A stretch of DNA of 64,000 nucleotides. Source: a virus. The first letter of the stretch is position 1. The number at the start of each line of letters is the position of its first letter. The position numbers and the translations under genes are program-made. Location: the IMG/VR virus record IMGVR_UViG_3300025073_000027, positions 62,001-126,000 of that record. One strand, given 5' to 3'. This document shows positions 43,153-51,917 of this stretch, piece by piece. Below the pieces are notes generated by a model, which was given only the letters and a program-made list of their open reading frames with translations, did no database searches and was not told the origin of the DNA.

Positions 43153-44100
43153 TTATAATCCTTTATTATTTATATTTATATATGCCTTTTTTAACCATTC
43201 TATAAATAAATTTTGAGGCATATTATTTTTTGATTTATTACATATTTTACAGCACGAAACTACATTATTTTCAATATATCCCTTATTTGAATCAATTCTG
43301 TCTATCCCATTATAATTAAAAATTTCACCTGTTTTATTAATCAATATATTACTTGCTATTTCTCCACAATAATAACAATTTCCGCGTACTAATTCGGTAA
43401 AATATTCCCTTGACAAATTAAATTCTATATTTTTATTTTTAGCCCTTTGTTTATAGTTTTTAATAATTCTATTTATAAGTACATAATCTCTATCTTTATT
43501 AATTTTATTAATATTTAATTTATCAAAAGAAAGACATCCGCAAGATTGAGTATTACCACTACGTAAACTACCATGTTGTACAATAATTTTATTTCCGCAA
43601 TCACATATACATTCCCAATAAGTTTTTTTCTTATTTTCGTATTTAATTTGTCGAAGAACTAATAGACGATTAAATTTTATGCCAGTTAAATCTACAAAAC
43701 AAGCTTCTCTCAATTTTTCGATTCTAAGGCAACCACACGATTGAGTTGTTCCATTTTTTAAATTACTACCTATAACAACCGCGTTTTTTCCACAATCACA
43801 TAAACAATTCCAATAACTATGTTTTCTATTCATATACGCAAAAGATAAAACCAATAATCTTCCAAATTTCTGTCCATTTAATTTTAAAACACTATTTCCC
43901 TTATTTCCTTCTTTTAATAAACAACCGCAAGATTTTACTCTACCCGATTTTAAATCACTTGTTTTTAAAATTTTTTCATTTCCACAATCACATACACATA
44001 ACCAAAATGCACCGGATTTTTGATTTTTCGGTTTCTCAACTCGTTTTACAACAGTTAATTTATTAAATTTTTGTCCAATTAAATCTTTAGTTTTATTCAA
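43153..44100 (-). CDS. HNH homing endonuclease with three Cys-rich repeats
   Basis: 315 residues. Three repeats of the same module (FWLCVCDCGNEK, YWNCLCDCGKNA, YWECICDCGNKI, each ending SCGC) precede a C-terminal HNH-type nuclease (CYYCGE, GIDRIDSNKGYI, CCKICNKSKNN). It is a paralogue of the protein at 3732-4469, with one repeat more. It sits directly against the RecJ gene, between replication genes, as expected for a free-standing homing endonuclease. Confidence 0.8.
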   Translation of the reverse strand: MNKTKDLIGQKFNKLTVVKRVEKPKNQKSGAFWLCVCDCGNEKILKTSDLKSGRVKSCGCLLKEGNKGNSVLKLNGQKFGRLLVLSFAYMNRKHSYWNCLCDCGKNAVVIGSNLKNGTTQSCGCLRIEKLREACFVDLTGIKFNRLLVLRQIKYENKKKTYWECICDCGNKIIVQHGSLRSGNTQSCGCLSFDKLNINKINKDRDYVLINRIIKNYKQRAKNKNIEFNLSREYFTELVRGNCYYCGEIASNILINKTGEIFNYNGIDRIDSNKGYIENNVVSCCKICNKSKNNMPQNLFIEWLKKAYININNKGL

Positions 44101-44124
44101 TGTATTTATCTCTTATAATTTATA

Positions 44125-44142
44125 ATAAAATAGTCCTTTTAT
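44125..44142. repeat. ATAAAA-N6-TTTTAT dyad element, copy 14
   Basis: Spacer TAGTCC. It lies in the leader of the HNH gene 43153-44100, immediately beside the paired palindromes at 44146-44205. Confidence 0.75.
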
Positions 44143-44145
44143 TGG

Positions 44146-44205
44146 TTTTTTACCCCCTATATATAGGGATCAATTGTTTATATCTCCCATATATGGGGTG
44201 TGATT
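44146..44205. repeat. Paired palindrome element, copy B
   Basis: Perfect palindromes CCCTATATATAGGG (44155-44168) and CCCATATATGGG (44186-44197) are centred 30 bp apart and preceded by a T-run and ACCCCC, as in copy A at 7974-8031. It lies between the methyltransferase stop and the HNH gene. Confidence 0.65.
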
Positions 44206-44226
44206 TACGATAAAACTTTCTTTTTA

Positions 44227-44967
44227 TTATATTTTTTCTAGTCGTTCTTCCGCTATTTCACAATAATATTTGTTATTATCAATTCCTATATAATTTCGAT
44301 TTAATTTTTTTGCACAATAAGCAGTAGTACCAGATCCCAAAAAACAATCCAACACTATATCATTTTTAGTTGTATGAGCGAGAATTATTCGTTCAATTGC
44401 TTTTTCTGGTTTTGGAGTAAAATGATTTTTATCTTTCTTAATAATATCTTTTATTCCTGTAAGACCAGATAAAGTTTCCTCTTTTATATCAGTCCACACA
44501 TTTGTTAGTCTTTTATATTCTTTTTTTAATCTCTTAATCCAGGCATCATCATATTTTTCTGTAGAATATTGACATTCTGTATTCCAAATAAACTTTTTAT
44601 TATCTTTTACAAACCACAAAACTTCTTCTCTGGTGTAAAGCCACCCCTTTCTCATTCCCATTCCACGTTGTTTTTTCCATGTAATCCAATCTTTAAAATA
44701 CCATCCAGTATTTTTGAATATCAAAAACCAATTAATTATAGTTTGAGATTTTTCACCAATACCGCCCCAACAATAAAAATTTCCAGTTGATTTCAATACC
44801 CGAAATAATTCTTTGGATAATTGAGGGGAAACAACATCTTTTTTGTCCCATTGTTCTTTTGTAACTATGTATGGAGGATCAATAATTATTAAATCTACAG
44901 AATTATCTTCTATTAAATTTAATCCTTGAACACAGTCCATATTATATATTTTATTTATTTCAAGCAT
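44227..44967 (-). CDS. DNA methyltransferase, DPPY (beta) type
   Basis: 246 residues. The order is that of beta-class enzymes: IIIDPPYIVTKEQWDK (catalytic DPPY, about 30) comes first, and the SAM motif LDCFLGSGTTAYCAKKLNRN (about 210-229) comes last, with HFTPKPEKAIERII before it. It methylates adenine N6 or cytosine N4. It is the third DNA methyltransferase of the window, in the replication operon. Confidence 0.88.
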   Translation of the reverse strand: MLEINKIYNMDCVQGLNLIEDNSVDLIIIDPPYIVTKEQWDKKDVVSPQLSKELFRVLKSTGNFYCWGGIGEKSQTIINWFLIFKNTGWYFKDWITWKKQRGMGMRKGWLYTREEVLWFVKDNKKFIWNTECQYSTEKYDDAWIKRLKKEYKRLTNVWTDIKEETLSGLTGIKDIIKKDKNHFTPKPEKAIERIILAHTTKNDIVLDCFLGSGTTAYCAKKLNRNYIGIDNNKYYCEIAEERLEKI

Positions 44968-45008
44968 TTTATCCTTTATATATTATTCTTATTTATTATA
45001 AAAACCCA

Positions 45009-45026
45009 ATAAAAACTATTTTTTAT
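45009..45026. repeat. ATAAAA-N6-TTTTAT dyad element, copy 15
   Basis: Spacer ACTATT. It lies between genes 45026-45454 and the methyltransferase. Confidence 0.75.
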
Positions 45027-45454
45027 TATAAATTTCTCCAATACTCACGAATTCTTTCCATTAGTTCAGGAGAATATACTTCTAATCCAACCAATTCTCT
45101 TAATTTATTTATTAATGGAAAATTCTCTGATTGCCAATAATCATCAATACCTTCTTCTAAAATAATTTTTAGATCATTTGAATTTATGATTTTATATTTA
45201 TTTACCTGCGATATTGTAAATTGACCACCACAACCACATAAGGGACAATCTTGATCGTGCAATTCATCAACCATAATAACCAATGATCCACACTTATCAC
45301 AATTCCATGCACTTTGAACATAATGATCATTTATTTTTCTATTTAACACGCGTATTCCTACTAATGGTTGACAACAATTATTAGGACATTCTTCATCATT
45401 TCTATCTAATGGAATTGATTCCCAAAATTTATCAAAATCTATTTTATTTTCCAT
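45026..45454 (-). CDS. Hypothetical zinc-ribbon protein
   Basis: 142 residues. Three Cys groups are seen: CPNNCCQPL (about 23), AWNCDKCGSL (about 50) and DQDCPLCGCGGQ (about 74), indicating one or two zinc sites in the N-terminal half. The C-terminus is helical. It is next to the primase gene (12 bp) and may assist replication, but the family is not recognised. Confidence 0.6.
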   Translation of the reverse strand: MENKIDFDKFWESIPLDRNDEECPNNCCQPLVGIRVLNRKINDHYVQSAWNCDKCGSLVIMVDELHDQDCPLCGCGGQFTISQVNKYKIINSNDLKIILEEGIDDYWQSENFPLINKLRELVGLEVYSPELMERIREYWRNL

Positions 45455-45466
45455 ATTGTGTTCCTA

Positions 45467-46480
45467 TTATTTAATTCTATATATATTGTCCTTTGCCAAT
45501 TTTTCAAATTTTTGGCAATTATCGGAAGGTGATTCCTTTTCTCCCAAAATATTATCTCTATCGAACATTGCCCAAATTTCTATTCCATCTATAAATTGAT
45601 TTGCCATATGTTGTACCTTTTCTTCACTCACATCTTTATCAAAAGCGATACAGATAGGAACAGCTAATCTACTTAATTTCTCTATTTGGGTTTTAGATAC
45701 CTTTTCACCACCAGTAGCAACAGCGTTTTTGTAACCATAACTCCATAGTTGTAAAACACCTTTTTCTGCTTCTGTGACCCATGCCCAATTCTTTTCTTTT
45801 ATATAAGGATATGTAAGATGATATCCATAGAGTATTTTTTGTCTTGGACAAGGCTCGATATAGAGGTACTTTAAATCATCTTCATCAAGTTTATCTTTGA
45901 ATAGCCTTCCCTTTACTCCACATAAAATGCTGGTTTCATCACGTATTGGAATAGTTATTCTATTTGTAAAACTATCATATCCAATTTCAAAAATTTTCTG
46001 AGTCTCATAACTTATACCATCTCGTAGAAACATATCATTGACGCAAGGGGTTTGATAATATGTAAGAATGTTTTCTGAAATAGGTTTTATTGGTATATCT
46101 TCTTCATGACAATTGCCAGAATTCATTGCCTTTAATTCTTTAGTTATTCGAAGAGATTCAGGTAAATTAGCATCTACCAAATAAGGATTTATTTCAAATA
46201 ACTCACAAATATATTTAAGTGCTTGAAAGAAATTTAGTTCTTTATAAAATTGTACTAACGTAAATATATCACTTGGAATAGATAAATCTCTTGTATAATT
46301 TATTACATTTAAATTCGGAGCATATATAGTAATTGCTTGTTTATTATCGGCAGGAGGTGGATTACCCGCTGTCCAATATCCAGAAGAATGCCATTTTATA
46401 TGCTGACATCCAATATGTTCAAGTAAAGTTTCTACTTTTTGATTATTGTATAAATATTCCTTAATCTCTTGAGCATTCAT
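45467..46480 (-). CDS. DNA primase with TOPRIM domain
   Basis: 337 residues, DnaG-like but short. The N-terminal 100 residues have the primase zinc-domain pattern (HIGCQHIKWHSSGYWTAGNP, FTLVQFYKELNFFQALKYI), but most zinc ligands are missing. The TOPRIM part shows WVTEAEKGVLQLWSYG (catalytic Glu, about 226), VATGGEKVSKTQ and CIAFDKDVSEEK (D-x-D, about 265). It makes RNA primers. It is 6 bp downstream of the helicase gene, the usual partner. Confidence 0.75.
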   Translation of the reverse strand: MNAQEIKEYLYNNQKVETLLEHIGCQHIKWHSSGYWTAGNPPPADNKQAITIYAPNLNVINYTRDLSIPSDIFTLVQFYKELNFFQALKYICELFEINPYLVDANLPESLRITKELKAMNSGNCHEEDIPIKPISENILTYYQTPCVNDMFLRDGISYETQKIFEIGYDSFTNRITIPIRDETSILCGVKGRLFKDKLDEDDLKYLYIEPCPRQKILYGYHLTYPYIKEKNWAWVTEAEKGVLQLWSYGYKNAVATGGEKVSKTQIEKLSRLAVPICIAFDKDVSEEKVQHMANQFIDGIEIWAMFDRDNILGEKESPSDNCQKFEKLAKDNIYRIK

Positions 46481-46486
46481 TCATTA

Positions 46487-48016
46487 TTATTTTTTAAATA
46501 CCTCTCCTAATTCTATCCATTTATTTAAATCAAGATCCACGCTAAAGACCAGTTTCTTTCTAGCACCAGCTCTATTTTTTTGTACAACTGCAATATAATG
46601 TTTTTTATTTAAATCAAAACTACGCTCTTTTGCTTTACCCCAATCTTCATCAGGATTGCTTTCAAAATAATAATATTTGCAATAATCTTCTTTATCAACT
46701 TCTTTAAACATAATCATTTGATCAAGTATATGAACTGTATGTTTAGCAGAAGCTATATTTGAAGAATTTAATTCCATCGGTGGAGTAAAATTGGAATCAT
46801 CACTAAGTTGTTGAGAACAATATAACCATATATCTAATTCTGATACCAATTCTCTTAATTTAGTTGTAACTTCTTTAAGTGCCGCCCAATTACCAATATC
46901 ACTAATTGGATTTTTTAAAGTATCATAAAACATATAAGAAACAGAGTAAATCATTTTCATTTTACGCATTTGATGTTCTAAGTTTACAAAACTATAATCT
47001 GTAGAAACATCCATTACATAAATAAGTCCATCTGATTCTTTTTCAATCCAATTAGCAACTTCCATTATTTGATTATATTCAACAGATTTCTTTTTTAATT
47101 TTCCAATAAATATATCAATAGATTCAACAAAATTACCATCATCATCTCGTTCACGATATATAAATTCACCATTATTGTCTTTATATAATCCCAATGCTAT
47201 TTCACGCTCTTTTTTATGCATTTTATAACCATGTATTTGTTGAAATTCGGGATTATTAAGACAAGTTATTAATAATGCCAATTTCATATCTTGTAAACTC
47301 ATTTCATTTAACATTACAAATACTTTTTGCTTTTGAACCAATGCCAGATAAGCTATTGCTTTAAACATTAATCTTGATTTTCCAAAATTGGAAAGCATGG
47401 CAATTGACATCATTGTTTTAGTTCTAATTCCACGAAATAAATCATTTAAGATAGGAAACGGAAATGTAACGCCCATGTCGGGAACTTCTAAACAATCAGT
47501 AATAATATTACTCATGCCTTCATTCAATACTTTTGCTTCATTATTAGTTAAAATTACTGTATGAATTTTATCGGCTTTGCTACGAATTAATTTATAAATA
47601 TCTAATGCACCAAATAAATTAAATTTAGGATGATCTATTATTTTTTGAACATTAAAACCGTTTCTTCCATATTCCCTCAATAATGAATATTTTTTTAAAA
47701 CTTCAAAATATAATTTAAAGTCATCCGTTTGTGCTAAATTCATCCATGCATCAATTGTGTCCCAACCACCGTATTTTCTATATATTGTTAATCTTTCACT
47801 ATCTTCTGACATAAAAAGATTTATAGAACTTTGATTAAAATTCTGTGTTCTTTTCTTGAAAATTATTTCACCGTTATCATATAAGAATTTGCATACTTCA
47901 TCTTGAAAATCATATTTTGACTTAATGAACTTACTATATTCTATAAACAAACTAGGTTCTTTAAAAAAACAACCAATTAATAATATTTCATTCTGTACAT
48001 TGGCAATTGCTTCCAT
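46487..48016 (-). CDS. DnaB-like replicative helicase
   Basis: 509 residues. An N-terminal helical domain is followed by a RecA-like core with FPILNDLFRGIRTKTMMSIAM, a divergent Walker A (SNFGKSRLM, about 202), FVMLNEMSLQDMK (DnaB H1a-like), MFYDTLKNP (Walker B region) and LYCSQQLSDDS (H3-like Gln). It unwinds DNA at the phage fork. The Walker A differs from the GKT/S consensus only in the preceding residues. Confidence 0.75.
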   Translation of the reverse strand: MEAIANVQNEILLIGCFFKEPSLFIEYSKFIKSKYDFQDEVCKFLYDNGEIIFKKRTQNFNQSSINLFMSEDSERLTIYRKYGGWDTIDAWMNLAQTDDFKLYFEVLKKYSLLREYGRNGFNVQKIIDHPKFNLFGALDIYKLIRSKADKIHTVILTNNEAKVLNEGMSNIITDCLEVPDMGVTFPFPILNDLFRGIRTKTMMSIAMLSNFGKSRLMFKAIAYLALVQKQKVFVMLNEMSLQDMKLALLITCLNNPEFQQIHGYKMHKKEREIALGLYKDNNGEFIYRERDDDGNFVESIDIFIGKLKKKSVEYNQIMEVANWIEKESDGLIYVMDVSTDYSFVNLEHQMRKMKMIYSVSYMFYDTLKNPISDIGNWAALKEVTTKLRELVSELDIWLYCSQQLSDDSNFTPPMELNSSNIASAKHTVHILDQMIMFKEVDKEDYCKYYYFESNPDEDWGKAKERSFDLNKKHYIAVVQKNRAGARKKLVFSVDLDLNKWIELGEVFKK

Positions 48017-48025
48017 ATACCTCCA

Positions 48026-48670
48026 TTAAACTTCATCAATAAGTTCATTTAATTCAAAACTATTATTGGTTTTACTTTTAACTTTTGAATTAATATTATC
48101 GTAATTAATTTTATTTCGATTTTCTAATTGTAATTCTTTTATTTTTTGTTCAGTTATCTTTTGATTTTCTTTCCATGAATAATAACTAGTTGTTTTTGCT
48201 AATATTACTGCTAAATCATAAAGTAATCTACCAATAGAATCCATGCTTTTACCTTTTTTAACATTCCAACCATAAAGATCATTTAAATCACTCCATTTTC
48301 TTTTCCACATATCTAATAAATCTTCAGCCGGAATAGATCTATCCATACCTTTATAATCACCTTTAAATACACTTTCCAAACGTGTAAAAATATAAGAAGG
48401 CATAACAATTATTTCATATTTTTTTCGCAACCAAGTATAAAGATGATTTTTTGCTATAATATCATTTACAACATCTTTGCTTTGATCTTTCAATTCTCTC
48501 GCAATCCTTCTCGCCTCCCCTATTTCTAAAGGATTACGCTTTTTATTCACCAAACTACTTACATAACAATCAAAATGATAATATTTATTCTTGTAAAGAA
48601 CAAAATTATATTCTTCAAGAACCACATTGGTTTTACATTCATTGCAAATCCTAGTTGTTTGTATAATCAT
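48026..48670 (-). CDS. Hypothetical protein with LIM-like zinc finger
   Basis: 214 residues. The N-terminal 45 residues form a finger (ICNECKTNV, then YYHFDCYVS). The rest is helical and basic, ending in an acidic ELNELIDEV. It lies 9 bp upstream of the helicase gene, so a helicase-loading or replication-accessory role is possible, without direct evidence. Confidence 0.55.
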   Translation of the reverse strand: MIIQTTRICNECKTNVVLEEYNFVLYKNKYYHFDCYVSSLVNKKRNPLEIGEARRIARELKDQSKDVVNDIIAKNHLYTWLRKKYEIIVMPSYIFTRLESVFKGDYKGMDRSIPAEDLLDMWKRKWSDLNDLYGWNVKKGKSMDSIGRLLYDLAVILAKTTSYYSWKENQKITEQKIKELQLENRNKINYDNINSKVKSKTNNSFELNELIDEV

Positions 48671-48691
48671 TTTGCAAATTTCCTTTATTAT

Positions 48692-48732
48692 AAATATGAG
48701 CAGGAAAGAATAAATCGTTCCTGCTCATATTT
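48692..48732 (-). terminator. Intercistronic hairpin, terminator-like
   Basis: A 15-base arm at 48692-48706 pairs with 48718-48732 around an 11-base loop (AAATATGAGCAGGAA and its complement). It is followed on the leftward transcript by only a weak U-rich stretch, so it may attenuate rather than end transcription between the Sak4-like gene and the helicase cluster. Confidence 0.55.
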
Positions 48733-48757
48733 TCACCATAACATCATTATTCTTTTA

Positions 48758-49831
48758 TTAATTAGAAATAACTTTTAAAATCTGTTTTAAAACTTCAACA
48801 TCTTCAATAGTCTTCAAATTTGTTGGAAGTCCCTTTTCTTTTACTTCAGCACGTTTTTGATTTTTAGTTTCTTTATCTAACTCAGAAAGTTTTTCATCAA
48901 TTAATTTGCGATAATCATCTGATGTTTGAAGTTCGGCGGCATGTTCAACATCGCCGGTTTTAGCTTTTTCAACATATTCAGCAGCTTTTTCTTCTTTTTC
49001 TTTAAGTTCTTGTTCTTGTAAACGCTTTAATTCTTTATCTGTCACTTTATTATCAAAGGCAGACATTACACCAATTTTAAATGCTTTCAAATATTCTTTT
49101 GCCGATAATGGTACTCGTTCTGGTATATTGGGAAATCGTGTACCAGCATCTACAAATCCATCCGATCTAAAATAAATATAACGTTCTGTACTTACTAACT
49201 CGCTATCTTGAACATTTTTTTCAATGTACATGGTGGCGATAATATCGGCTTTGTCACTAAAAATTTTGTCGAAACGGGATTCCATATTGGATGTCAATTG
49301 CATATATGCACTATCCATATTCTTTTCTTTAATTTCTCTAATCTTAGTATGAGAAATAAAAACTAATCCATATCCAGCAGCTTCTAAGCGGCGAATTTGA
49401 TCATTAATTAATTTTTGAACCATTGTATGTCCCTGTCCGAATCCCCCAAGCGCGGCATTGAGACTGTGGCATTTTTCTCCTTTTCGCTGAAAATGAATCT
49501 TCAAAACCTTTTCGGTTGCTATAGAAACAAGTTCATCTACAGTATCAATAGCAATAATTTTAAATTCATTTTCTGACTTATTTTCAACCAAGTCATCTAT
49601 ATGTTCAACAAATGTATTCCAATCAGGAGCTTCCACCGGATAAAGATTCGATAAACTAGAAAAACCCGTTTCATTACCGGGGGCTATTAGCAAACCGTGT
49701 TTTGGATCGCCATAAGCTTCAATAACTAAATCTCGAAACAAAGATGTTTTTCCTATTTTTGGTATACCGCGCCAATAATGCCTGAATGATCCAAGACTTG
49801 TTTTAGGAACATTAAGTTTATATTTTATCAT
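48758..49831 (-). CDS. Sak4-like RecA-fold ATPase (recombination)
   Basis: 357 residues. An AAA_24/RecA-like core carries YWRGIPKIGKTSLFRD (Walker A, about 22), FKIIAIDTVDELVSI (Walker B, about 92) and GYGLVFISHTKIRE (sensor region). After about residue 255 a long charged helix follows (QEQELKEKEEKAAEYVEKAK). Sak4-type proteins anneal single strands together with phage SSB, which is encoded two genes upstream. The paired genes support a recombination role. Confidence 0.75.
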   Translation of the reverse strand: MIKYKLNVPKTSLGSFRHYWRGIPKIGKTSLFRDLVIEAYGDPKHGLLIAPGNETGFSSLSNLYPVEAPDWNTFVEHIDDLVENKSENEFKIIAIDTVDELVSIATEKVLKIHFQRKGEKCHSLNAALGGFGQGHTMVQKLINDQIRRLEAAGYGLVFISHTKIREIKEKNMDSAYMQLTSNMESRFDKIFSDKADIIATMYIEKNVQDSELVSTERYIYFRSDGFVDAGTRFPNIPERVPLSAKEYLKAFKIGVMSAFDNKVTDKELKRLQEQELKEKEEKAAEYVEKAKTGDVEHAAELQTSDDYRKLIDEKLSELDKETKNQKRAEVKEKGLPTNLKTIEDVEVLKQILKVISN

Positions 49832-49849
49832 TTATGCTTTTCTCCTTTA

Positions 49850-50584
49850 TTAGTTATGCAAAATTATATTTAATTTTGCATTAGGCCCAAATATTTCCAA
49901 TGCTTTTTTATTATAAACCAATGCGGCTTCTATTTCAGTTTTATATCTTCCTAAATAATATGTTTTTCTTTCATGGGTTATATGAACAGACCAACTATTA
50001 TTTGATGTTTTTGCTACACCAACATATTTACTAGTAGTATTTTTTCTATTTTTAGAACCCTGTTGAACTTTAGAATTTTGTTCTCTTAGTTCTTTACTGT
50101 GTTTTTTTCCATATTGAGGATGATTTTCACCAGAATAATCTTTATGACTCGCTTTCATTTTTTTTCTTGTTTCATCGGTATGTTTTCTGCCATAAAAACC
50201 ATTCTTTTCACCTCGTACAGAATTACCTATTTGTTTTTTTGATTCTTCTTTATGTGTATAACCTTCAAATAAATTTCCTGCTGTTCCTCCCCAAGCAACA
50301 TTATATCCCCACTCAGTAAAGTGAGATTTTAATTCTCTTATATAATATATTTCTTTTTCATCTAGCTCCTCTAACGATAAATTCTCTTCAACAATCCAAA
50401 GAATATAGCTATTTTCTCCAAATTCGTTCCATTCTTTTTGTAAATAAGGATTATAGTGATTATTCTTTTTTAAAGCAGCAAAATGATGATTATTTCTATC
50501 TTGTATGTTGATACTAGCACCAATATATTTTTTATTATTTATTATATTTTCAATACAATATATACCGCTTATATTATTATTCAT
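49850..50584 (-). CDS. GIY-YIG homing endonuclease with NUMOD and AP2-like domains
   Basis: 244 residues. The N-terminus SGIYCIENIINNKKYIGAS is the GIY-YIG motif with Arg in SINIQDRNNHH. NUMOD3-type repeats follow (GEKNGFYGRKHTDETRKKM, GENHPQYGKKHSKELRE), then an AP2-like DNA-binding end (SKYVGVAKTSNNSWSVHI, LGRYKTEIEAALVYNKKALE). It separates the SSB and Sak4 genes. The C-terminal domain is closely similar to that of the protein at 61514-62113. Confidence 0.88.
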   Translation of the reverse strand: MNNNISGIYCIENIINNKKYIGASINIQDRNNHHFAALKKNNHYNPYLQKEWNEFGENSYILWIVEENLSLEELDEKEIYYIRELKSHFTEWGYNVAWGGTAGNLFEGYTHKEESKKQIGNSVRGEKNGFYGRKHTDETRKKMKASHKDYSGENHPQYGKKHSKELREQNSKVQQGSKNRKNTTSKYVGVAKTSNNSWSVHITHERKTYYLGRYKTEIEAALVYNKKALEIFGPNAKLNIILHN

Positions 50585-50651
50585 ATTATCAATTATAGAA
50601 AAGAAAGGAATGATCGCACCATTCCTTATATTTACTCACTCCTACCCATTC

Positions 50652-51725
50652 TTACCAAGGAGTATCCGAATCATCCTCATCATCATCAGATTTACTACCC
50701 CAATCATCATCGTTACTACTACCACCAGCAGTTTCAAATTCCTTTTCTTTATCTGCTAACTTCTTTAATTCTTCCAAAGCCGCATCCATCTTCTTTTCAG
50801 AATAAGTTTCTGTATCTACGGTATCCTTGTCAGCACCAGTAATTAGCCTGAGGGTTCTATAAGGAGCAAAAGTACGCTTCATTTTATTGCCTGTACCCCA
50901 CCCATCATCATCTTCATTATCCACATCTACTTCATCGGTATTGCGAATAGTTGTAATGTCCCCATAGGTTTCAATAAAAGTATAAGGCTTAAGATTTTTC
51001 CTAAAATTAGAAGCCAACTTATTATTTTCAATATAAAATTCAGAAGTTTCAATAGAATTATAATTTACAACATTGCCGATAAGAACAAATCTACCCTCTT
51101 GTTCTTCGTCTTTTTCAATACTTTGGAAAACAAGATTTTGAGTAAAGTTCGCTGTTACCTCAAAATCATCAGCATCAAAATCAACATCTTGGCAACGAGA
51201 GATTTGCTGAGGAATTAGTTTTACGGAATTAACAATATCACCATTCTGATTTTGATAATGACTATATTCCAACTGCCCTCGAATAAATACAGACATGCCA
51301 TCTTCAAGATGTTCCTTTACATATTCAGCAGCATCAAAGGGATGAAGTGTACGCTTATCATTTACTTCCTTGCCCTTTTCGTCATGGGTTTTCACTAATC
51401 CGAGGTTAATTCCTATTAAACGATAACCTTCTTTGGAAAACTTATTGCGATTTTTCCATTCAACTTTTACAGTTTCATTCTTTGTATTTTTATCAGCACC
51501 CTTTGGTTTGCCAGAGTAGTATACAAAGTCCTGAGGCATACCATTGAAGGTTACATATAAAACACTATCCTTGGAAACCTGAACGCCAAAATTCACAGAC
51601 CTCCAATCCTTATTGGTCTTGGTCTTTGTTGACTTATAAAACGTGTCTTTTGATACTCCTAACACCTTCCCTTTTAGTTGAAAATTACCGCGAGTCTGAG
51701 GCAGTTCCAATCCTTTACTTGCCAT
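50652..51725 (-). CDS. Single-stranded DNA-binding protein, large phage type
   Basis: 357 residues. Two OB-like regions are suggested (FQLKGKVLGVSKDTFYKS with VRGQLEYSHYQNQNG-like strands, and NLVFQSIEKDEEQEGRFVLIG). A highly acidic C-terminal tail ends DDEDDSDTPW, the kind of tip SSB proteins use to recruit partners. It is the first gene of the replication operon behind the promoter at 51889-51917, and its base composition is less AT-rich than its neighbours, in line with high expression. Confidence 0.7.
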   Translation of the reverse strand: MASKGLELPQTRGNFQLKGKVLGVSKDTFYKSTKTKTNKDWRSVNFGVQVSKDSVLYVTFNGMPQDFVYYSGKPKGADKNTKNETVKVEWKNRNKFSKEGYRLIGINLGLVKTHDEKGKEVNDKRTLHPFDAAEYVKEHLEDGMSVFIRGQLEYSHYQNQNGDIVNSVKLIPQQISRCQDVDFDADDFEVTANFTQNLVFQSIEKDEEQEGRFVLIGNVVNYNSIETSEFYIENNKLASNFRKNLKPYTFIETYGDITTIRNTDEVDVDNEDDDGWGTGNKMKRTFAPYRTLRLITGADKDTVDTETYSEKKMDAALEELKKLADKEKEFETAGGSSNDDDWGSKSDDDEDDSDTPW

Positions 51726-51793
51726 ATTTAATTATTCTCCTTTATAATTTTTATTTCTTATAATTATTATTTTTTATAACATTGTGAAATATA

Positions 51794-51811
51794 ATAAAAA
51801 CAACATTTTAT
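51794..51811. repeat. ATAAAA-N6-TTTTAT dyad element, copy 16
   Basis: Spacer AACACA-like (plus strand ACAACA). It lies in the 150-nt leader between the replication promoter and the SSB gene, the only exact copy within a promoter-to-gene leader. Confidence 0.75.
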
Positions 51812-51888
51812 TTGAAATTCAATATATTTTTAGGTCAAATTTACTCCTTTTATATATTTTTTATTACTTTTATAGGGGGATTACAAAG

Positions 51889-51917
51889 ATTTTATCACAC
51901 ATTTGTAAATTTGTCAA
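51889..51917 (-). promoter_or_regulatory. Sigma-A type leftward promoter of the replication operon
   Basis: On the minus strand, TTGACA (51917-51912) and TAAAAT (51894-51889) are 17 bp apart. The spacer ends TGTGTGA, nearly as in the promoter at 38798. It overlaps the stop of the upstream glycosyltransferase gene. Confidence 0.85.

Noticed and set aside
44569-44790. Reading frames on the plus strand inside the replication and sugar genes (such as 40266-40475, 41507-41734, 44569-44790)
   Set aside because: All lie fully inside recognised leftward genes, lack ribosome sites and show complement-type amino acid bias.
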